A stretch of DNA of 17,043 nt from Paracoccaceae bacterium (GTDB lineage Bacteria > Pseudomonadota > Alphaproteobacteria > Rhodobacterales > Rhodobacteraceae): positions 1 through 17,043 of the forward strand of contig SLKB01000185.1 of the NCBI GenBank assembly GCA_007134805.1. Reading direction: 5' to 3'. Positions 8,734 to 15,453 of this stretch are shown here, piece by piece (position 1 is the stretch's first letter; each line of letters starts with the position of its first letter). Under the pieces are notes generated by a model that had not been told where the DNA came from, ran no database searches, and was given only the letters and a program-made list of their open reading frames with translations. The position numbers and the translations under genes were made by a program.

Positions 8734-9753
8734 TCAGCGGCTGACCGGATAGGCATCGCCAAAGCCCAGATTGCGCACCGCGCTCAGTATCTCGCTTTGC
8801 TGGCTCTCCGAGCGTGCAGGGCCGACCACCACGCGCCAGAAGCTGTTGCCGCGCGCCTCGCCGGTGATGACGCGCGCCTCAAGCCCCGCGCCCTCGGCAA
8901 GCGAGACCGCCTGGCGCGCATTGGCCTCGACCGAGAAGATCCCAAGCTGCACGAGCGGGCGCGCGAGCGCCGTGGCGCCAGTGGCCTGCGCCAATCCCGC
9001 AGGGCGGGCGGGTGCGGCGTCCGCGCCGCTGGCCGGGGCCGCCCCTGCGCGGGCCTGGGTGGGGAAGGGCGCGGTCATCGCGCTCTCATCGGGGTCGGTG
9101 GCGTCCTGCGCCAGGGCCTCGGTTTCAAGGGCATCGGTGCGGATCTCGGCATCCGCCTGGGCGGGCGCGGGACGCGATTGCGCGGCATCGCTGCGCCCGA
9201 AGAGCCGCGCGAAAAGCCCGCCCTCGCGCGCGGGTGCCGCGGCCGGCGTGGGGGGCACCTCGCCCTCGGCAATCGCGATCCGGCCTTCGGCTTCGGGCGT
9301 CTCGGACGACTGGGGCGCGGCCTCAGCGGGCTGCGGCAGCGAGTCTTCGGTGCGCAGCGCCACGACCTCGATCATCGTGGGGGCGCCCGCCAGCATCGAG
9401 ATCGCGTTAGCCGCCTCGTTCGAGACCTGGAAGGCCGGGCCGGGATTGTCGCGCTCCCGCCGGAACAGCGCCCCGATCGTTTCCTGGTTGTTCTGGGTGT
9501 TGCGGATGATCACCCGCTCGGGCGTGGTGGCGTCGGGATGCGCGACCCAGACCCCCCCGAGCGAAGGCCGGCCATCCCATAACCCCTGATCGCGGCGCGA
9601 GAAGATGCTCGGATCCTCGACATCGCGCTCGGCGCCTGCCGCGCTGCGCGGATTGGTGCCGGCGCCGGGGGTGTCGGGATTGCCAAAACAGGCCGTCAAC
9701 CCAATGATCGCGACCATGGCCGTCCCTGCCAGTCGAATTCTCTGCACCCGCAT
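8734..9753 (-). CDS. SPOR-domain lipoprotein with degenerate RlpA-like barrel
   Basis: A predicted outer-membrane lipoprotein of 339 aa. The N-terminus has a hydrophobic stretch and a lipobox LTAC (19-22), so C22 should be lipidated. Residues about 56-134 resemble the double-psi beta-barrel of RlpA: GGVWVAHP lines up with the family's AAHP segment, VIIRNTQNNQ with the V.NL.NG strand, and SNEAANAISM with the D.S..AA..L helix. The acidic NDRGPF stretch of active RlpA is replaced by FRRERDNPGP, so lytic transglycosylase activity is doubtful. A Pro/Ala-rich linker (about 136-260) leads to a SPOR domain (264-339), which binds denuded glycan at division septa. A SPOR protein directly before dacA occupies the usual place of rlpA. 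GAGGG lies 4 nt before the ATG. The SPOR and lipoprotein calls are firm; the barrel is inferred by eye. Confidence 0.8.
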   Translation of the reverse strand: MRVQRIRLAGTAMVAIIGLTACFGNPDTPGAGTNPRSAAGAERDVEDPSIFSRRDQGLWDGRPSLGGVWVAHPDATTPERVIIRNTQNNQETIGALFRRERDNPGPAFQVSNEAANAISMLAGAPTMIEVVALRTEDSLPQPAEAAPQSSETPEAEGRIAIAEGEVPPTPAAAPAREGGLFARLFGRSDAAQSRPAPAQADAEIRTDALETEALAQDATDPDESAMTAPFPTQARAGAAPASGADAAPARPAGLAQATGATALARPLVQLGIFSVEANARQAVSLAEGAGLEARVITGEARGNSFWRVVVGPARSESQQSEILSAVRNLGFGDAYPVSR

Positions 9754-9909
9754 TCTGCCCTCATTGCCTCGTGGCCGTCCCTGCTCTGATGACAGGTTGA
9801 TGCTCTGGCCATGGTTGCGCCCGAAAGCGGGCCGCGATGGACCGCTCCGGTTGCATGATAACGCCCGCAGGCCCTGCGGAAAAGGGCCAATCGCACATCC
9901 CGGCCGGGT

Positions 9910-11577
9910 TCAGCGACGGTCGCGCCAGCGATTCACGATCGGATAGCGCCGGTCAAGCCAGAAGGCGCGATTGCTCAGCCGTGGCCCCGGCGCGGATTGA
10001 TGCCGCTTCCATTCCGAAATGTAGATCAGATGCTCGACCCTTTCGACCAGCTCGCGCGGGTGGCCCTGGGCCACGAGATCGGCGATGCTGACATCGAGAT
10101 CGACAAGCCCTTCGAGGATCGCGTCAAGCTGGGGGTAGGGCGGCAGGCTGTCCTCGTCGCGCTGATCGTTGCGCAGCTCGGCCGAGGGTGGCTTGTCGAT
10201 GATCTGCGGCGGGATGACCGCGCCCGCGGGCCCGCGCATCCAGGCGCGGTGATGGGCATTGCGCCAGCGGCAGGTCTCGAACACGCGGGTCTTGTAGAGA
10301 TCCTTGATCGGGTTGTAGCCGCCATTCATGTCACCATAGATCGTCGCATAGCCCACGGCGACTTCCGACTTGTTGCCGGTTGTCAGAAGCAGCGCGCCCG
10401 ACTTGTTCGACAGCGCCATCAGGATCGTGCCGCGCAGGCGCGATTGCAGGTTTTCCTCGGTCACATCTGCGGCCAGCCCCTGGAATTGCGGCGCGAGCGC
10501 CGCCTGCATCGCCGCGCGCGGGCCTTCGATGCTGATCTCGTCAAGCCGGCAGCCAAGCCTGCGCGCGAGTTCGGCCGCGTCCTCAAGGCTCCCGCGCGAA
10601 GTGTATTCCGAGGGCAGCATCACGCAATGCACATTCTCCGCCCCGATCGCATCGGCCGCGATCGTGGCCACCAGCGCCGAATCGACCCCGCCTGACAGCC
10701 CGAGGATCACCCGCGAAAACCCTGATTTCACAAGATAATCGCGCGTGCCGACCACCATGGCCTGATAATCCTGCTCCCAGGCGTCGGGCAGGGCGGCGCA
10801 GGGGCCGGGGGCGGCGCGCCAACCCTCGCGCTCGCGGGTGAAGTCGATCTCGGCGATGGCTTCCTCATGCGCGGGCAGTTGCGCGGCAAGCCGGCCACCG
10901 GGGTTGAGCACGAAGCTCGCCCCGTCGAAGACCTGATCATCCTGCGCGCCCACCAGATTGAGATAGACAAGCGGCAGCCCCGTCTCGACCCCGCGCGCGA
11001 CCATATGCGCCACGCGCGTGTCATACCGCCCCCGCGCATAGGGCGAGCCATTCGGCACCAGAAGCAGCTCGGCCCCGGATTCGGCCTGCGCCTCGGCGAC
11101 GTCGTCGAACCAGGCATCCTCGCAGATGGGCGTGCCGATGCGCAGCGGCCCCGCGCGATAGGGGCCGTGGATATCGCCTGCGCAAAAATGCCGCTTCTCG
11201 TCGAAGACCGATGTGTTGGGCAGGTGATGCTTGCGGATGACGCTCACGCAGGCCCCGCCCTGCAGCACGGCCCAGCAATTGTAGAGCCGCCCGCCCTCGA
11301 CCAGCGGCACGCCGATCCCGAGCGCGGGCCCGTCGCTGCAGTCGTGCGCGAGCGCCTCGAGATGGTGGCGCAGATCGGCCTGAAAGGCCGCGCGCCAGAC
11401 CAGATCCTGCGTCTGGTAGCCCGACAGGAACATCTCGGGCAGCGCGACCATGTCGGCGCCCTGAGCGTGTGCCGTGCCCCAGGCCTCGCGGGCGCGCGCC
11501 GCATTGCCGGCCAGATCGCCCAGCGTCGGGTTGAGTTGCGCCAGGGTCAGGCGAAAGTGATTGTTCGGGTCGGGCAT
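9910..11577 (-). CDS. nadE: Glutamine-dependent NAD+ synthetase
   Basis: Catalyses the last step of NAD+ synthesis: deamido-NAD+ plus ATP plus glutamine gives NAD+. The 555-residue protein fuses an N-terminal nitrilase-type glutaminase, with the catalytic triad E48 (LPEMF), K116 (RKHHLP) and C152 (PICEDAW), to a C-terminal synthetase with the ATP-pyrophosphatase loop SGGVDS at 295-300. The late KTRVFETCRWRN and KPPSAELR segments are conserved in NadE. The open frame extends to an ATG at 11625, but the family usually begins a few residues before RLTLAQLNPT, so I chose ATG 11577; no good Shine-Dalgarno sequence supports either start. It is transcribed divergently from the MORN gene. The 156-nt gap to the SPOR lipoprotein gene leaves open whether nadE belongs to that operon. 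Confidence 0.95.
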   Translation of the reverse strand: MPDPNNHFRLTLAQLNPTLGDLAGNAARAREAWGTAHAQGADMVALPEMFLSGYQTQDLVWRAAFQADLRHHLEALAHDCSDGPALGIGVPLVEGGRLYNCWAVLQGGACVSVIRKHHLPNTSVFDEKRHFCAGDIHGPYRAGPLRIGTPICEDAWFDDVAEAQAESGAELLLVPNGSPYARGRYDTRVAHMVARGVETGLPLVYLNLVGAQDDQVFDGASFVLNPGGRLAAQLPAHEEAIAEIDFTREREGWRAAPGPCAALPDAWEQDYQAMVVGTRDYLVKSGFSRVILGLSGGVDSALVATIAADAIGAENVHCVMLPSEYTSRGSLEDAAELARRLGCRLDEISIEGPRAAMQAALAPQFQGLAADVTEENLQSRLRGTILMALSNKSGALLLTTGNKSEVAVGYATIYGDMNGGYNPIKDLYKTRVFETCRWRNAHHRAWMRGPAGAVIPPQIIDKPPSAELRNDQRDEDSLPPYPQLDAILEGLVDLDVSIADLVAQGHPRELVERVEHLIYISEWKRHQSAPGPRLSNRAFWLDRRYPIVNRWRDRR

Positions 11578-11668
11578 GGGGGGCGCGCGCAAGGGCTCCA
11601 GGGAAAATCCTGCATCACATATCATGCTGACCGGCCAAGGAAAGGGGGGCAGGCGCGACTGAAAGCGC

Positions 11669-11697
11669 TTGCCAGCCTGCGGACCCCTGACTAGGCT
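11669..11697 (+). promoter_or_regulatory. Possible sigma70-type promoter of the MORN gene
   Basis: TTGCCA (11669-11674) and TAGGCT (11692-11697) are separated by 17 nt. The -35 matches the consensus at five of six positions, the -10 at only three. The MORN start codon at 11730 lies about 32 nt beyond the -10. A 6-bp inverted repeat, GCAGGC (11649-11654) and GCCTGC (11675-11680), brackets the -35 and might be an operator. The call rests on spacing and position only. Confidence 0.35.
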
Positions 11698-11729
11698 TTG
11701 GCCGAAATCCGCGAAACGAGGTCCGCATC

Positions 11730-13142
11730 ATGCCCTTCCGTCCGACCGTCCTGCGTGTGTTCTGCATCACGGCAGCCATCGCGCTGGCCGCCCCGCTGCT
11801 TGCGCAGACCGATGGCGTGATGACCCGGCAATACGATGATGGCGGCATCTACGAGGGCGAGTTCCGCGACGGGCTCCAGCATGGGCAGGGCACGTTCCGC
11901 ACGCCAGACGGGTTCGAATACACTGGCGCCTGGGTCGATGGCGAGATCAGCGGCGCAGGGATCGCGCGCTACCCGTCAGGCGCAGTCTACGAGGGCGACT
12001 TCCAGGGCGGCCGCCCGCATGGGCAGGGCATGATGACCTTCGCCGATGGCTCAACCTATGAGGGATCATGGGCGGAGGGCGCGATCTCGGGCGAGGGGCG
12101 GCGGGTCTTTGCCAACCAGTCGGTCTATGAGGGCAGCTTCCTCGATGGCCAGCCGCATGGGCAGGGCGTGCTGACCCGCCCGGATGGCTACCGCTACGAG
12201 GGCGGCTGGGCCGCGGGCCTGCGCGAGGGCTCGGGGCGGATCCTCTATCCGGACGGGGCCGAGTACGAGGGCGAGATGCTTGCCGACATGCGCCATGGCA
12301 CGGGCCGGCTGACCAACCCCGACGGGCTGGAATACGAGGGCGCGTGGCAGGAGGGCGAGCTGCATGGCGAGGGTGTGCTGCGTCAGCCGGGCGGCGATGT
12401 GTACAGCGGCCAGTTCCGCGCCGGGCTGCGCGAGGGCGCGGGCCGGGTCGAACAGGCCGACGGGCTGGTCTTCGAGGGGAGTTTCGTGAATGACCTGCGC
12501 GAGGGCGCGGGGCGGCTGACGGGCCCGGACGGCTATGTCTACGAGGGCACCTGGGTTGCGGGGCAGATCGACGGCGAGGGGCGGCTCGAACAGCCCGACG
12601 GGTCGGTCTATGAGGGCGCGTTCCGCGCGGGCCTGCCCGATGGCATGGGCACGATCACCTATGCCGATGGCGCAAGCTATGAAGGCGCGTGGAGCGAGGG
12701 GCAATTCCACGGGCAGGGCCGCGCGGTCTTTGCCGACGGCGCCGAATACGAGGGCGGGTTCGTGCGCGGTCTTTCCGAGGGTGAGGGGGTGATGCGCTTC
12801 GCCGATGGCCGCGTCTACACGGGCATCTTCACGGGGGGCGAGCTGCACGGCGAAGGCGAGATGCGCTATCCCGACGGTTCAGTCTACACGGGCCAGTTCT
12901 CGGAAGGGATCCGCCAGGGCAGCGGGCGGATCGAGCTTGCCGACGGCTTTGTCTACGAGGGCGACTGGGAGGGTGGCGAGATGACCGGACAGGGCATCGC
13001 GACCTATGCCACGGGCGATGTCTATGAGGGCGCCTTCGTCGCCGGCCAGCGCCACGGCCGCGGAGTGCTGCGCTATGCCACGGGCGAGGTGCTTTCGGGC
13101 GAATGGGAAGACGGGCGCATCACCGAGCGCGACAGCGACTGA
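11730..13142 (+). CDS. Exported MORN-repeat protein (18 full repeats)
   Basis: A 470-residue protein with an apparent signal peptide (hydrophobic 8-25, cleavage near LLA/Q at 25-26), so it should be periplasmic or exported. After a short linker the rest is MORN repeats: 18 complete copies of exactly 23 residues (40-453) and a truncated nineteenth (454-470). The consensus is roughly YEGxF/WxxGxxxGxGxxxxxDGx. MORN repeats form beta-hairpin rows that bind lipids or proteins, or only lend rigidity; no enzymatic domain is present. GAGG at 11718-11721 lies 8 nt before the ATG. Nothing around it fixes a function: nadE is divergent and a structured repeat and gcdH follow. The function is unknown; an envelope scaffold is a reasonable guess. 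Confidence 0.9.
   Translation: MPFRPTVLRVFCITAAIALAAPLLAQTDGVMTRQYDDGGIYEGEFRDGLQHGQGTFRTPDGFEYTGAWVDGEISGAGIARYPSGAVYEGDFQGGRPHGQGMMTFADGSTYEGSWAEGAISGEGRRVFANQSVYEGSFLDGQPHGQGVLTRPDGYRYEGGWAAGLREGSGRILYPDGAEYEGEMLADMRHGTGRLTNPDGLEYEGAWQEGELHGEGVLRQPGGDVYSGQFRAGLREGAGRVEQADGLVFEGSFVNDLREGAGRLTGPDGYVYEGTWVAGQIDGEGRLEQPDGSVYEGAFRAGLPDGMGTITYADGASYEGAWSEGQFHGQGRAVFADGAEYEGGFVRGLSEGEGVMRFADGRVYTGIFTGGELHGEGEMRYPDGSVYTGQFSEGIRQGSGRIELADGFVYEGDWEGGEMTGQGIATYATGDVYEGAFVAGQRHGRGVLRYATGEVLSGEWEDGRITERDSD
11847..13139 (+). repeat. Tandem 69-bp coding repeats (MORN units)
   Basis: Eighteen in-frame 69-bp units run from 11847 to 13088 without a single length change, followed by a partial unit up to the stop. 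The units are diverged at the DNA level; recurring stretches encode YEG and the Gly-x-Gly pairs. In repeats 1-6 the aromatic in the fifth column alternates Phe/Trp and the HGQG motif appears in every second unit, which suggests an ancestral 138-bp double unit. Confidence 0.9.
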
Positions 13143-13161
13143 CGGCCAGCCGGGGGGCGGG

Positions 13162-13225
13162 AGCGCCCGCTCGGGGTGCCTCCGGCACGCCTCGCGGGCG
13201 CTGCCCCTGCGCGGTGCGCAGGGGC
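13162..13225. repeat. Two-hairpin intergenic repeat, copy A
   Basis: Lies 19 nt after the MORN stop codon. The outer stem AGCGCCCGC (13162-13170) pairs with GCGGGCGCT (13194-13202) and encloses a small hairpin, GTGCC (13176-13180) with GGCAC (13184-13188) and loop TCC. A second hairpin follows: GCCCCTGCGC (13203-13212) with GCGCAGGGGC (13216-13225), loop GGT. The 20-nt core GCTCGGGGTGCCTCCGGCAC (13169-13188) and the flanks GCTGCCC and GGGCGGGC are identical in copy B at 16876-16940. No T-run follows, so it is not a simple intrinsic terminator. The rest of the 197-nt gap before gcdH holds only a weak promoter-like stretch. Confidence 0.8.
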
Positions 13226-13339
13226 GGGCCTGGCGTCCGGCGGGATGCGCTTTCAGGGTCCGGATGGCGCGCAGTGCTTCCCTCACGCCGCAGGATGCAC
13301 TAGATTTGATGCCAGACCACGCCAAGGATGGAGGATCGC

Positions 13340-14563
13340 ATGCCGCTCGACAAACCTGCGCTGTCGGCCAAGGACGCCCCCGATCTGGGCACGTTCACCT
13401 GGGATGACCCGCTGCGGCTGGAAAGCCTGCTCAGCGAAGACGAGCGCATGCTGCGCGATGCCGCCCGCGCTTTTGCCCAGGACGTCCTGCAGCCGCGCGT
13501 CATCCGCGCCTATCGCGAGGAGACCGTCGCGCCGGAATTGTTCCCGCTCATGGGCGCGGCCGGGCTTCTGGGGGCCACCCTGCCCGAGACCCATGGCGGG
13601 CTTGGCGCGAGCTATGTCACCTATGGCCTGATCGCGCGCGAGATCGAGCGCGTGGATTCGGGCTATCGCTCGATGATGTCGGTGCAATCCTCGCTGGTGA
13701 TCTACCCGATCCATGCCTATGGCTCCGAGGCGCAGCGCGAGAAATATCTCGGTCCCCTCTGCCGGGGCGAGATGATCGGCTGTTTCGGCCTGACCGAGCC
13801 CGATGCGGGCTCTGACCCCGCGGCGATGAAGACCCGCGCCGAGAAGACCGCGAAGGGCTACCGGCTGACCGGCACCAAGACCTGGATCTCGAACAGCCCC
13901 TTTGCCGATGTCTTCGTGGTCTGGGCACGATCCGAGGCGCATGGCGGGCGGATCCGGGGCTTCGTGCTGGAAAAGGGCCTCGACGGGCTCAGCGCACCCA
14001 AGATTGGCGGTAAGCTGTCGCTGCGCGCCTCGACCACGGGCGAGATCGTCATGGACGGGGTCGAGGTTGGCGAGGACGCGCTCCTGCCGCATGTCGAGGG
14101 GCTGAAGGGCCCGTTCGGGTGCCTCAACCGCGCGCGCTACGGCATCGCCTGGGGGGTGATGGGGGCGGCAGAATTCTGCTGGCACGCCGCGCGCCAATAC
14201 GGGCTGGACCGCAAGCAGTTCGGCCGCCCGCTGGCGCAGACGCAACTTTTCCAGAAGAAGCTCGCCGACATGCAGACCGAGATCGCGCTGGGGCTGCAGG
14301 CGGCCTTGCAGGTGGGCCGGCTCCTCGATGCGGCCGAGGCCGCGCCCGAGATGATCAGCCTCATCAAGCGCAACAATTGCGGCAAGGCACTGGAGATCGC
14401 GCGCGCGGCGCGCGACATGCATGGCGGCAACGGGATCTCGGAAGAATATCAGGTGATGCGGCATATGGTGAACCTAGAGACGGTAAACACCTATGAGGGC
14501 ACGCATGACGTGCATGCGCTGATCCTGGGCCGCGCGCAGACAGGGCTACAGGCCTTCTTCTGA
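13340..14563 (+). CDS. gcdH: Glutaryl-CoA dehydrogenase
   Basis: An FAD-dependent acyl-CoA dehydrogenase that oxidises and decarboxylates glutaryl-CoA to crotonyl-CoA, in lysine, tryptophan and glutarate breakdown. The 407-residue protein follows GcdH closely through its length: [67 protein letters not shown] and [17 protein letters not shown]386 in TYEGTHD is the expected catalytic base. I chose ATG 13340 because GGAGG at 13330-13334 lies 5 nt upstream; an in-frame ATG at 13328 has no room for a ribosome site. It is followed by a GntR regulator and an aminotransferase. Cadaverine or lysine degradation through 5-aminovalerate and glutarate would give it its substrate here, but that pathway role is inferred. 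Confidence 0.95.
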   Translation: MPLDKPALSAKDAPDLGTFTWDDPLRLESLLSEDERMLRDAARAFAQDVLQPRVIRAYREETVAPELFPLMGAAGLLGATLPETHGGLGASYVTYGLIAREIERVDSGYRSMMSVQSSLVIYPIHAYGSEAQREKYLGPLCRGEMIGCFGLTEPDAGSDPAAMKTRAEKTAKGYRLTGTKTWISNSPFADVFVVWARSEAHGGRIRGFVLEKGLDGLSAPKIGGKLSLRASTTGEIVMDGVEVGEDALLPHVEGLKGPFGCLNRARYGIAWGVMGAAEFCWHAARQYGLDRKQFGRPLAQTQLFQKKLADMQTEIALGLQAALQVGRLLDAAEAAPEMISLIKRNNCGKALEIARAARDMHGGNGISEEYQVMRHMVNLETVNTYEGTHDVHALILGRAQTGLQAFF

Positions 14564-14613
14564 GCCGAGGGGCGCGAGGTGAGCAGGGTGCAGAGCGCAA
14601 AGGCCGCGGGCAG

Positions 14614-15360
14614 ATGACCGAACGCCTGCCCGCCCATCAGATAGCCTATGCGCGGCTGCGCGACATGGTGCTGTTTGGCGAGCTTGCGCCAGGTGCGGCC
14701 GTGACGATCGAGGGGCTCGTGGCCCGTCTCGGGCTTGGCATGACGCCCGTGCGCGAGGCGATCCGCCGCCTGATCGCGGAAGGCGCGCTGCAATTGCAGG
14801 GCAATCGGCGCGTCTGCGTGCCGCGGCTGGACCCGCGCGCGCTGGAGGATCTGGGCTATGCCCGCGAGATGGTCGAGACGCGGCTGGCCGATCAGGCCCT
14901 GCCGCATTGCACCAGTCAGGTGATCGCCGAGTTGCGCACCATCGATGCCGCGCTTGATGCAGCGATCGGCAGCGGCGACATCCCGGGCTATCTGCGGGCC
15001 AATCACGGCTTTCATTTCCACCTCTATCGGCAGGCCGGCTCCGAGGTGCTGAATGCGCTCGCCGCCTCGCTCTGGTTGCGGCTCGGGCCCTCGTTGCGGG
15101 TGGTTTGCGCAGGGCGCGCGCCGGGGGCAGCGGGACGGGGGGAAAGCGCGGCCGCGCGCGGGGCCGATGGCGCGCGGCTGCACAGCCCCGATCACCACAA
15201 GGACGCGCTCATCGCGCTCGAGGCGCATGATGCGGCCGCGCTGCACCGCGCGATCTGCGGCGATATCCGCCAAGGGCTTGCCAATATCCGCGCAGGGCTC
15301 GACGGGGGGCTCTTCGACAAACCCGCTGCGGGAGAGGGGCCGGGGGGAGAAGAGGGGTAG
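14614..15360 (+). CDS. GntR-family transcriptional regulator, FCD type
   Basis: A 248-residue DNA-binding regulator. The N-terminal winged helix-turn-helix is clear (about 10-70; TIEGLVARLG then MTPVREAIRRLIAEGAL at 43-59), and the rest is the helical FCD effector domain (about 75-230), whose His/Asp residues (HGFHFH at 131-136, DHHKDAL at 193-199) would bind a metal and an organic-acid-like ligand. An Ala/Gly/Arg-rich insertion of about 20 residues (167-188) lies in the middle of the FCD domain, and a Gly/Glu tail ends the protein. The gene starts 50 nt after gcdH with only a weak ribosome site, so it may be co-transcribed. A perfect palindrome 15 nt after its stop is a likely binding site, making the aminotransferase gene the most probable target. 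The effector is unknown. Confidence 0.9.
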   Translation: MTERLPAHQIAYARLRDMVLFGELAPGAAVTIEGLVARLGLGMTPVREAIRRLIAEGALQLQGNRRVCVPRLDPRALEDLGYAREMVETRLADQALPHCTSQVIAELRTIDAALDAAIGSGDIPGYLRANHGFHFHLYRQAGSEVLNALAASLWLRLGPSLRVVCAGRAPGAAGRGESAAARGADGARLHSPDHHKDALIALEAHDAAALHRAICGDIRQGLANIRAGLDGGLFDKPAAGEGPGGEEG

Positions 15361-15375
15361 TAGCGCCCAGCGCAG

Positions 15376-15391
15376 GAATTTGATCAAATTC
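15376..15391. promoter_or_regulatory. Perfect 16-bp palindromic operator candidate
   Basis: GAATTTGATCAAATTC is fully self-complementary and very AT-rich within a GC-rich genome. It lies just upstream of the -35 of the aminotransferase promoter and 15 nt after the GntR gene. AT-rich palindromes with a TTGATCAA-like centre fit the GntR/FCD family, so this is probably the regulator's own operator. Its place at about -37 to -52 from the predicted start would suit an activator or a repressor that blocks polymerase. Confidence 0.6.
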
Positions 15392-15393
15392 TC

Positions 15394-15421
15394 TTGACGC
15401 CCCGCCGCGCCCGAGTATCTT
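15394..15421 (+). promoter_or_regulatory. Sigma70-type promoter of the aminotransferase gene
   Basis: TTGACG (15394-15399) and TATCTT (15416-15421) are separated by 16 nt. They match the consensus at five and four of six positions. Transcription would start near 15428, leaving a leader of about 26 nt that carries the ribosome site GGAG at 15444-15447, 6 nt before the ATG at 15454. A TTG at 15394 that would lengthen the aminotransferase frame coincides with this -35, which argues against that start. Confidence 0.6.
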
Positions 15422-15453
15422 GGCGCCCACCCCCGCCGGAGACGGAGCGCGCC

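Noticed and set aside
9864..9888. Overlapping GC-rich inverted repeats after nadE (CCGCAGG/CCTGCGG and GGCCCT/AGGGCC) as a terminator
   Set aside because: The alternatives are short and mutually exclusive, and no T-run follows on the minus strand, so I do not call a terminator.
12066..12848. A 260-codon minus-strand frame with internal periodicity inside the MORN gene
   Set aside because: Its repeats are only the antisense of the 69-bp MORN units; the sense frame has a signal peptide, ribosome site and the MORN consensus.
11847..13088. Regular 69-bp repeats that might look like a CRISPR-type array
   Set aside because: The period is in-frame coding with diverged units and no conserved repeat/unique spacer pattern; no cas gene is present.
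15394..15453. TTG-initiated N-terminal extension of the aminotransferase
   Set aside because: It would start within the -35 box, has no ribosome site and adds a Pro/Arg-rich stretch absent from the family; ATG 15454 has GGAG at proper spacing.
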